A stretch of DNA of 63,937 nt from Clostridiales bacterium (GTDB taxonomy: Bacteria; Bacillota; Clostridia; TANB77; CAG-508), in contig SFKS01000005.1 of NCBI GenBank assembly GCA_004554705.1, positions 1 through 63,937 of the forward strand, in the 5' to 3' direction. Below, in pieces: positions 52,769 through 59,955 of this stretch (position 1 is its first letter; each line of letters starts with the position of its first letter). The translations under genes and the position numbers were made by a program. The notes below the pieces were generated by a model. That model was not told where the DNA came from, ran no database searches, and was given only the letters and a program-made list of their open reading frames with translations.

Positions 52769-53278
52769 TTAATATGGTCTCATAGGTGGCATTGGTGGTC
52801 TCGGTGGACGCATAGGTGGCATTGGTGGTCTTTGACGTCTTCTTAGCAACTCTCTTAAAATCAATATTCTTATCAAATCCCTTAACAGAAAATTTCTTTG
52901 CCTTGTTTCGTTTCTTACCTCTGGTTCTTTTGCATTTGGATTTCTTACATCTCCATTTTTTAGAATTGGTCTGGCTGTGGATATTGTACTCTGCCTTTCT
53001 TCTGGCTCTACATTTAGATAAATCTCTTCTGTCATACTATCTACTAATTCTCTTGTAATTTCTCTTTGGCTATTTTGTGCACAAATTCGAGACACCATTG
53101 GGTATACTATTCTATATATATCTGGGTACATACTTTCTATCACTTCTGTTGTAGCATTACTATTACGATTATCTAAATAATCCATATCATAGTAATAATT
53201 ATCGTATGAATTTGTGTAAATATTATTTGGCATTGGGCTATATCCTAAAATGCTTCTCATATAATCTTCATAATCCAT
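52769..53278 (-). CDS. Protein of unknown function with Pro/Arg/Met repeat tail
   Basis: A 169-residue protein I do not recognise. The N-terminus is Tyr/Asp/Asn-rich (residues 1-42). A probably helical core (residues 43-85, ESMYPDIYRIVYPMVSRIC) and an Arg-rich helix (FLLRDLIRILILRELLRRRQ) follow. The tail (residues 148-169) consists of PPMPP-MRP type repeats, three short copies. The Tyr-rich N-terminus and repeat tail recall spore-coat or surface proteins of Clostridia, but this is inference. GGAGG before the ATG. It is followed by the CBS gene and is divergent from the HD-GYP gene. Confidence 0.65.
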   Translation of the reverse strand: MDYEDYMRSILGYSPMPNNIYTNSYDNYYYDMDYLDNRNSNATTEVIESMYPDIYRIVYPMVSRICAQNSQREITRELVDSMTEEIYLNVEPEERQSTISTARPILKNGDVRNPNAKEPEVRNETRQRNFLLRDLIRILILRELLRRRQRPPMPPMRPPRPPMPPMRPY

Positions 53279-53403
53279 CTTTTTTCCTCCTATAATAAAT
53301 CTATTTCATTATATGCGGAAGATGTAAAAAAATTACTTGCAATTTTCTAATTTATTATTGACGAATTTTATGTTTCATTGTAAAATCGTTTTAGGTGTTT
53401 ATT

Positions 53404-54366
53404 ATGAAAGATTTTAAATTGGATTTTTATGATGCAACTAACTTAAAGAGTTATAATTTAGATGAAAGTATGAGGTATCAACTGGCAATACTTGGTACTT
53501 TGGATGTTTTTACAAGAAAACATTCGGAAAATGTCGCAAATTTAACTTGCAGAATTTGTGAATATATGCATATGAAGGATTATTTCACTGTATATTGTAC
53601 AATTTGTGCTTATTTACATGATATTGGTAAGCAATTCATTCCACCATCAATTTTACAAAAAAATGGTAAGCTTACCGATGAAGAATACAAAATAATGAAA
53701 ACACATACTACTATTGGATATAATATGTGTATGAAAGATGAAAAATTAAGTCCTTATTCTGCGGGTCCTCTTTATCATCATGAAGCTTTAAATGGAACTG
53801 GATATCCAAATGGAATATCTAAAGATGAACTTCCTTTAGAGGGACAAATTATTAGAGTTGCTGATGAGTTTGATGCTATTACTAGTAAAAGGCAGTATAA
53901 ATCGCATGTTGGAGTATGCGAAACTTTAAATATACTGATTTCTGAAACTGTTCCAATGAAAAAAAGTGATGCTTTAGGGAATCTTGTGGATGAAGCTCGT
54001 CCTGATAAATCTAAACATGAGAAATTCGGCAAAGTAAATCCTAAAATAGTAAAGGCATTAATTAAGGTTATTATTGATGATACAGAATATGAGCTTTATA
54101 ATTTAGGTTTATACGTGGATTATTTAAAAGGAGAAGCTTCGCGTTTAGAGCAAATTGCTAACTATGAAGAAAAAATGAATAAATCTACAAAAGATTCTGA
54201 TAAGGCTTATTATTCTGCTGGTATGTCTCAATTACTTTCTGATGGAGAGACTTTAGAAAACTATAAACAAGTTCTAGAAGAATATAAAACAGCGTATGCA
54301 ATTAAAAAAGAAAATATAACTAAGTTAAACGAAGAATTAAAAGAAATGAAAAAATTAAAGGTATAA
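53404..54366 (+). CDS. HD-GYP domain protein
   Basis: Metal-dependent phosphohydrolase domain, often hydrolysing cyclic-di-GMP. The HD pair is in YLHDIGKQFIPPSIL near residue 75, the second His set in HHEALNGTGYPNG near 128, and the GYP motif follows. VADEFDAITSKRQY near 158 is the third metal-ligand region. A C-terminal Lys/Glu coiled coil (residues 225-320) without membrane segments suggests a soluble scaffold. An in-frame GTG nine bases upstream is possible, but ATG at 53404 is preferred. It could also be a generic HD nucleotidase because no sensor domain is attached. Confidence 0.85.
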   Translation: MKDFKLDFYDATNLKSYNLDESMRYQLAILGTLDVFTRKHSENVANLTCRICEYMHMKDYFTVYCTICAYLHDIGKQFIPPSILQKNGKLTDEEYKIMKTHTTIGYNMCMKDEKLSPYSAGPLYHHEALNGTGYPNGISKDELPLEGQIIRVADEFDAITSKRQYKSHVGVCETLNILISETVPMKKSDALGNLVDEARPDKSKHEKFGKVNPKIVKALIKVIIDDTEYELYNLGLYVDYLKGEASRLEQIANYEEKMNKSTKDSDKAYYSAGMSQLLSDGETLENYKQVLEEYKTAYAIKKENITKLNEELKEMKKLKV

Positions 54367-54374
54367 AAAAACTT

Positions 54375-54400
54375 GCAAGCCTCTTTGTAAAGAAGCTTGC
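54375..54400. terminator. Bidirectional terminator between the HD-GYP gene and nifS
   Basis: GCAAGC and GCTTGC with a wider base-paired context (AACTTGCAAGC), loop of 14 bases, and T runs on both strands. Confidence 0.75.
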
Positions 54401-54404
54401 TATT

Positions 54405-55535
54405 TTATTGTATTATTTCTTTTAAGCTTGATAAAAGATAATCTATATCTTCTTTCGTGTTTTCATATCCAAAAGTTGTTCTAAGTGAACCCTGCAAGTA
54501 CTCTGGTTTTAGTCCTATAGAAACAAGTACATGGGACGGTTCTGTTGAACCTGTATTGCAAGCAGAACCTGTTGATGCACATATTCCCTTTTCATCTAAT
54601 TTTAATAATAAGTCTCCACCATTTACTCCTTTAAATGATATGTTTGCATTTCCTGGTAATCTTTTTGTTCTATGTCCATTTAAAATTGTTCCTGGTATCT
54701 TGTTTTCCACTTCTGATATATAATAATCTCTTAGTTTTTGTAATTTATCATTATACTCATCTATATTTTTATAGGCTAATTCTATTGCTTTTCCTAGGCC
54801 TATAATTCCTGCTGTATTTTCTGTTCCTGCTCTTTTGTTCTTTTCTTGATGTCCTCCATCTTGAAGTTTTATAAATGGTACTCCTTCTTTTACATATAAT
54901 GCTCCAACACCTTTAGGTCCATAGAACTTATGGGCAGACATAGATAAACTATCAATATTCATTTTTTGCACATCAATTTTTATGTTTCCAATTGCTTGAA
55001 CGCTATCTGTGTGGAAATATACATTGTTCTTTTTTGCAATTTTGCCTATTTCTTCTATTGGTTCAATTGTTCCTATTTCATTATTTGCGGTCATTATTGT
55101 TATTAGAATTGTCTTATCTGTAATGGTTTCCTTTAGTTCTTGCAAATTTATAAGCCCATCTTTATCAACATTTAGATAGGTTACTTTAAAACCATCTCTT
55201 TCCAAAGATTTACAACTGTTTAGAACTGCATGGTGTTCTATTCTACTTGTAATAATATGATTGCCTTTTTCTTTTAATGCATATGCAATTCCTTTTATTG
55301 CCAAATTGTCGCTTTCACTTCCGCAACCAGTAAAATATATCTCATTTGGTTTTGCATTTATTGCTTTTGCTACTTTTTCTCTAGCTCCTTCTATTGCTCT
55401 TTTAACACTTCTTCCAATCCCATAAATAGAAGAGGGATTACCATATTCTATATTAAAGTATGGTAACATTTCTTTTAAAACCTCTTCTTTTACACCTGTT
55501 GTCGCAGCGTGGTCAAAATATCTTATATTTTTCAA
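54405..55535 (-). CDS. Cysteine desulfurase (NifS/IscS family)
   Basis: PLP enzyme that removes sulfur from cysteine for Fe-S cluster or tRNA thiolation. The start YFDHAATTGV, the HHAVLNS His near residue 100, the PLP Lys in SMSAHKFYGPKGVGAL near 200, and the Cys loop GICASTGSACNTG near 325 are all present. TTG at 55535 is the likely start, with GGGAGGAATT ahead; an upstream ATG would add five residues before the family start. Its TTG overlaps the hemW stop as TTGA, indicating translational coupling. Confidence 0.9.
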   Translation of the reverse strand: MKNIRYFDHAATTGVKEEVLKEMLPYFNIEYGNPSSIYGIGRSVKRAIEGAREKVAKAINAKPNEIYFTGCGSESDNLAIKGIAYALKEKGNHIITSRIEHHAVLNSCKSLERDGFKVTYLNVDKDGLINLQELKETITDKTILITIMTANNEIGTIEPIEEIGKIAKKNNVYFHTDSVQAIGNIKIDVQKMNIDSLSMSAHKFYGPKGVGALYVKEGVPFIKLQDGGHQEKNKRAGTENTAGIIGLGKAIELAYKNIDEYNDKLQKLRDYYISEVENKIPGTILNGHRTKRLPGNANISFKGVNGGDLLLKLDEKGICASTGSACNTGSTEPSHVLVSIGLKPEYLQGSLRTTFGYENTKEDIDYLLSSLKEIIQ

Positions 55536-56644
55536 ACAAATTCCTCCCATACTAAGTTTGCCAAATCTATTCCTTTTTTAGTTAATTTTATATAGTTTGC
55601 ATCTATTTCTATTAAATTATTCGTAAATAATTTGTTTAATTCTTCTCTATACAAGTATATGGGGTTTTCAATGAATTTGTGCTTAAACTTTTGTATATTT
55701 ACACCTTCAATTTTTCTTAAACCTAACATAATGTATTCTTTTCTTTGCATTTCTTCGTTTTGAATCTCGTGTATAGTTCTATTGCCCTTTATATTATTTA
55801 AGTATTTTTGAAAATTGTTTATATTTGAGTATCTTGTTTTATTTATATATGAGTGAGCAGCCAAGCCTACTCCTATATATTCCTCCTGTTCCCAGCAATT
55901 GCTATTATGCTTAGCTTCAAACCCTTCTTTTGCAAAATTTGATATTTCATAATGTTTGTATCCCGCTTCTTCTAATTTGTTTTTTACAAGCCAATACATT
56001 TTACGTTCCTTTATTTCATCTGGAGGTTTTAATAGTCCATCTCTTACTTGTTTCTCTAGTTTAGTTCCTTCTTCTAAAATTAAAGAATATACTGAAATAT
56101 GTTGTGGCTTTAACTCTATTATCTTTTCTAAAGATTGTTCTAAATTTGAAAGTTCTTGATTTGGTAAACCTATCATTAGATCTATATTTATATTTGTAAA
56201 GCCAACATCTCGAGCCAGATTATACGTTTCTAAGAATTGTTCATAAGTATGTATACGACCAATTTGCTTTAAAATATTATTGTCTGTGCTTTGTAAGCCT
56301 ATACTTAATCTGTTTATGCCGGCATTATAGTAGTCCTGTAATTTTTCTTTTGTGACAGTTCCTGGATTTATTTCTATTGTAATTTCCTCTGTATCTTTTT
56401 TGTTTATTAATTTTAATATTTCTAAAATGTATTTGCTTTGTATAAATGATGGAGTTCCTCCGCCTATATAAATTGTTGTAATCTTATATTGTTCTAAACG
56501 TTCTTGGTTTATTTCCTCCTTTAGCTGTTTAATATATTGCTCTATTTTATCTTCTTTATTTGTAAAAGAAATAAAATCACAATAATCACACTTATGTGCA
56601 CAAAATGGTATATGTATATATAAACCAATCTCTTTTTTATTCAT
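55532..56644 (-). CDS. hemW: Radical SAM heme chaperone HemW-like (coproporphyrinogen III oxidase family)
   Basis: HemW-type radical SAM protein; true coproporphyrinogen oxidase activity is doubtful in this group. CX3CX2C cluster motif HIPFCAHKCDYCDF near residue 11, IYIGGGTPSF near 60, LSIGLQS near 117 and the C-terminal winged-helix domain. 370 residues. The cysteine desulfurase follows by a four-base overlap and whiA precedes by an eight-base overlap. Confidence 0.93.
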   Translation of the reverse strand: MNKKEIGLYIHIPFCAHKCDYCDFISFTNKEDKIEQYIKQLKEEINQERLEQYKITTIYIGGGTPSFIQSKYILEILKLINKKDTEEITIEINPGTVTKEKLQDYYNAGINRLSIGLQSTDNNILKQIGRIHTYEQFLETYNLARDVGFTNINIDLMIGLPNQELSNLEQSLEKIIELKPQHISVYSLILEEGTKLEKQVRDGLLKPPDEIKERKMYWLVKNKLEEAGYKHYEISNFAKEGFEAKHNSNCWEQEEYIGVGLAAHSYINKTRYSNINNFQKYLNNIKGNRTIHEIQNEEMQRKEYIMLGLRKIEGVNIQKFKHKFIENPIYLYREELNKLFTNNLIEIDANYIKLTKKGIDLANLVWEEFV

Positions 56645-57270
56645 CTTTTTGTTCCTTCTCCATTCTAATTATTTTATTTAATCTGTGACTTACACCGGAT
56701 TTACTAATAGGATTTTTTAATAGTTTTCCTATATCTTCATACGACATGTCTGGATTTTTTAGCCTTATTTCTGCTATTTCTTTTAATTCGTTTGGCAAAC
56801 CATTAAATTGATTTCTTTGTTTTAACCTTTTTATGATTTTCTGATGCTCCTAATGTTTTATTTAGATTTGCAGTTTCACAATTTACCAATCTGTTCACAC
56901 TGTTTCTTGCATCTTTTAGTACACGTGTTTCCTCAAATCTTAAAACAGCATTATTAGCACCAATTAAAGCAAGAAAGTTTACAATATTTTCACTGTCTTT
57001 TATATAGGTTATGTAGCCATTACCTTTTTTTATTATTTTTGCTGGTATATTAAAGTTTTCTAGTAAAATGACAAATTCTGTCGCTCTTTTTTTTGTTTTA
57101 AAAAGCACCTCTAAGTGATACTCTTTCTTTGGGTCAGCCATTGAGCCACACTTAATAAATGTTTCTCTTAATTGCAGTCTAGCTATCTGTTCCTCTTGTT
57201 TCAAGCTACTATTAACATCCCACATTTTAAGTGTCATTAGTTCATCTTTTACATCAGTTGAAAATGACAT
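56637..57270 (-). CDS. whiA: WhiA family regulator, short form, with a non-CGG frame disruption
   Basis: WhiA links sporulation and cell division. MSFSTDVKDELMTLKMWD is followed by one LAGLIDADG-like lobe (residues 45-140, YHLEVLFKTKKRATEFVILL, FLALIGANNAVLRFEE, KDARNSVNRLVNCETANLNK) and, after a shift, the helix-turn-helix half (NGLPNELKEIAEIRLKNPD, ISKSGVSHRLNKII). The total, about 210 residues, is a third shorter than usual; the segment matching the first lobe of typical WhiA is lacking. The frame breaks at AAAAA near 56840: one A fewer restores the C-terminal domain. No CGG is involved. This is likely a homopolymer sequencing error. Confidence 0.75.
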
Positions 57271-57294
57271 ATATTATTCTCCCTTCCTTTTTAT

Positions 57295-58512
57295 CTATTT
57301 TAAAAATCTTATTTCAAAAGTAGTTCCCTTATCTATTTCTGAATCTACTTTTATATATCCATTATTTTGCTCTATTATAGTTTTTGCAAGTGCTAGACCT
57401 ATTCCTATACTATTTTCACTACTGTTTTGGGTTCTATAAAATCTTTCGAAAATATGTTTTAAGTCTTTTTTACTTATTCCCTGCCCTTCATCTTGTATCT
57501 TTATCTTTAGGAAAAGGCTTGTGTTTTCTACTGTTATATAAATTTTAGAACTTTGTCTACTATGCTCTATTGCATTTTTTAAAATATTGGTTAAAGCTTC
57601 CAATTGCCATTTGTAGTCTGCTATAAATGTAGCACTTTCATCTATATTGGTTATGATTTTTATTTCTTTAACTTCAATTATAATAGCTAAATTTTCTATT
57701 ACGTTATTTATTAAGTCCTTTACATTTATTTCTTTGTTTTCCATCTTAATTGTGCCTGCATCAAATTTTGCTATCTTTAAAAGTGATATAACAAGTGAGC
57801 TTATCCAATCTATTTGCTTGCTTATATCTGATAAAAAATCCTCTCTTATTTCTTTTTCCATATCTGGATTATCGCTAATGTTATCTAGCATTATTCTAAT
57901 TGAGGTCAAAGGTGTTTTTAGCTGATGCGATATATCTGCAATTGCAGTACTTAGATTCTCTTTTTCTTTTTCACTTTGTTCTGCTGTTTCTTTTAAAAGA
58001 ATTGTTGTCTTATATAGCTCATTTCTAAGTTTTGATAATTCACTATTATCATTTTCTTCTATTTTTAAAATATAGTTCTTGTTATTAACTTGTTTAATAT
58101 ATTCATTAATTTCTGCTATCTTTTTTTCTTGGATAAAAACATATGTGGAGTAAATTCCAAGTGGTAGTAATCCTAAAACAATAACAAATATTATGTTCTG
58201 TATTTTATTTTTTTCAATTTGTTCTCCCAAGCTTTTTATATGAGAAATTTCTTGAGTATACCCATATTTATCTAATACATTATTATATGTAGTAGTGTTG
58301 TTATTTATAATATCTAAAACTTCTTCTTCAGTAATTTCTGGGTATTTTTCAATTACTTTATTTATTATATTATCAATTTTCTCATTTACAATTTTTAAGT
58401 AGTGCTTATACTGAATATTGTTTACAATTGCAAAAATAAGTGTTGATAAAATTATTAGTATTATTCCTAGTGTTATTGTTTTTCTAAGATTTCTGTTTTT
58501 AAATATTTTCAC
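57295..58512 (-). CDS. Sensor histidine kinase
   Basis: A membrane histidine kinase of the HisKA class. It has a transmembrane helix at residues 11-30, an external region of about 80 residues and a second helix near 106-127. A short linker leads to the phosphoaccepting His in DISHQLKTPLTSI near 196. The N box (LTNILKNAIEHS near 305), G1 (DEGQGISKKD near 345) and G2 (GIGLALAKTIIEQ near 380) are intact. 405 residues. Its start overlaps the response regulator stop by four bases. The ABC transporter genes 59956-63195 are candidate targets by proximity. Confidence 0.92.
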   Translation of the reverse strand: MKIFKNRNLRKTITLGIILIILSTLIFAIVNNIQYKHYLKIVNEKIDNIINKVIEKYPEITEEEVLDIINNNTTTYNNVLDKYGYTQEISHIKSLGEQIEKNKIQNIIFVIVLGLLPLGIYSTYVFIQEKKIAEINEYIKQVNNKNYILKIEENDNSELSKLRNELYKTTILLKETAEQSEKEKENLSTAIADISHQLKTPLTSIRIMLDNISDNPDMEKEIREDFLSDISKQIDWISSLVISLLKIAKFDAGTIKMENKEINVKDLINNVIENLAIIIEVKEIKIITNIDESATFIADYKWQLEALTNILKNAIEHSRQSSKIYITVENTSLFLKIKIQDEGQGISKKDLKHIFERFYRTQNSSENSIGIGLALAKTIIEQNNGYIKVDSEIDKGTTFEIRFLK

Positions 58513-59180
58513 TTATCTTGCCCTCCTGGTATCTGGTAACCTATTCCTTTTATTGTTTTTATACAATCAGTAAAACCTAATTTGTTCCTTATTCTTTTTA
58601 TATATACAGTAAGTGTATTATCATTTACAAAGTTTCCAGCAACATCCCATATTTTTTCTAAAATTTGCTCACGTGTTACTGTTTTTCCAATGTTCGTAAA
58701 TAGCAATACTAAAATCTTATATTCCAGTGCTGTTAAGCCAATATCAATGCCATTAACACAAGCTGTTTTTTCTTCTAAATTTATTTGAAGGTTTTTATAT
58801 TTAATTTTATTGCTCTCTGTGTTAAATCTTCTTAGTACATTATTAATTCGGGATACCAACTCTCTATTTCTGAATGGCTTTATAATATAATCTTCTGCTC
58901 CCATATCTAATCCTTTTACAACATCTTGTTCTTCATCTCTAGCAGTTAAAAAGATTATAGGAGTATTTGTATATTTTTTTATATACTCACACATTTCATA
59001 TCCGCTTCCATCTGGCAAAGTAATATCTAATACAACCAAATCAATATCCTGTTTGCCAATAATATTCATAGTTTCCTCAATGCTTTTGCAAGCTATTACC
59101 TGGAACTGTTCTTGTTCTAATAAATATTTTAAACCTTTAATTATGGCTTCATTATCTTCTACAATTAAAATCGTCTTCAT
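58509..59180 (-). CDS. OmpR/PhoB-family response regulator
   Basis: Receiver domain (1-118) with the acidic pair in LIVEDNE at the N-terminus, the phosphoacceptor Asp in LVVLDITLPDGSG near residue 53, and the conserved Lys in DYIIKPF near 103. The winged-helix domain (130-223) contains NVNDNTLTVYIKRIRNKLG-type features, recognisable as VNDNTLTVYIKRIRNKLG. Cognate of the histidine kinase it overlaps. 223 residues. Confidence 0.95.
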   Translation of the reverse strand: MKTILIVEDNEAIIKGLKYLLEQEQFQVIACKSIEETMNIIGKQDIDLVVLDITLPDGSGYEMCEYIKKYTNTPIIFLTARDEEQDVVKGLDMGAEDYIIKPFRNRELVSRINNVLRRFNTESNKIKYKNLQINLEEKTACVNGIDIGLTALEYKILVLLFTNIGKTVTREQILEKIWDVAGNFVNDNTLTVYIKRIRNKLGFTDCIKTIKGIGYQIPGGQDK

Positions 59181-59255
59181 AAACTACCTCTTTCACAAGA
59201 ATATTATAGCATATTTTTTTATAAAAATGTAAAGATATTAAAACGTAATACTTTC

Positions 59256-59552
59256 TTACTTTAAAAATATATTGCTGATTTTTCTGGCAGAATGCCAAAT
59301 TCTTATGATATAAATTACTTGAGAATCAACTTCATAAATAATCTTATACGACTTATAAATAATTACTCTATATTTGCTATTTGGAATTTCTTGTATCTTT
59401 TTTCCCATATAAGGAAAATTGTATAGTATTTCTGTTCTTTTGATTATTTCATTAACTGTTTTTATAGCATAATATATTGAATCTTTTGAAATATAATTAT
59501 AGATATCAATTAAATCACTTTTGGCTCTAGTAAACCATTCTATTCTTTCCAA
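59256..59552 (-). CDS. RelE/ParE-family toxin
   Basis: Type II toxin-like protein of 98 residues: ERIEWFTRAKSDLIDIYNYI, the segment KRTEILYNFPYMGKKIQE, and the terminal strand VIYIIRIWHSARKIS, characteristic of the ParE/RelE fold. Members act as mRNA interferases or gyrase poisons; the specificity is not predictable. Its start overlaps the antitoxin gene end by 26 bases. Confidence 0.85.
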   Translation of the reverse strand: MERIEWFTRAKSDLIDIYNYISKDSIYYAIKTVNEIIKRTEILYNFPYMGKKIQEIPNSKYRVIIYKSYKIIYEVDSQVIYIIRIWHSARKISNIFLK

Positions 59553-59721
59553 AAACGGATTCTAAAACCTCTTCAGTAGAATAATATCTACCTTCTGCTT
59601 TATCCCTTTTCCCCAGTTCAACTGATGCTATAATTATTTCCTTTTCTGTATGCAATTCTTCTTCGTTTAAAAAATATTCTAATTCTTCTCTTGTCATGTT
59701 CTCAAAATCTTTTAGCTTCAT
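59527..59721 (-). CDS. Antitoxin-like partner of the RelE/ParE toxin
   Basis: A 64-residue acidic protein (KLKDFENMTREELEYFLNEEE, YSTEEVLESVFGKNR) that precedes and overlaps the toxin, the usual antitoxin-first order. ATG at 59721 is preferred to GTG at 59730 on spacing from AAGGA. The C-terminal segment with EEVLESVF may wrap the toxin. No palindromic operator was noticed. Confidence 0.75.
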   Translation of the reverse strand: MKLKDFENMTREELEYFLNEEELHTEKEIIIASVELGKRDKAEGRYYSTEEVLESVFGKNRMVY

Positions 59722-59927
59722 TTTAACCACATCCTTTATAAAAATATCTTTTACGTTTCAATATCTTTATATGCATGCCATTATATATTAATTAATTCTT
59801 TTTGTCAATAGGAGCATTGCTTCGAGTATTCATTTCATATAACTAAAATTTTAGTAGTGAAAAATTTAGATTTGCTTTAATAAAATTTCCTCCTTAAATA
59901 TTATAACATATTTTAGTAGAATAGTAT

Positions 59928-59950
59928 AGGGCAAGCCTGTTGCCTGCCCT
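59928..59950 (-). terminator. Terminator of the ABC transporter operon
   Basis: AGGGCA/TGCCCT outer arms with inner complementary AGGC/GCCT around about four bases, past the permease stop. Confidence 0.65.
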
Positions 59951-59955
59951 TAATG

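Noticed and set aside
52769..52850. GGTGGCATTGGTGG-type repeats as a DNA repeat element
   Set aside because: They encode the Pro/Arg/Met tail of a protein in a consistent frame.
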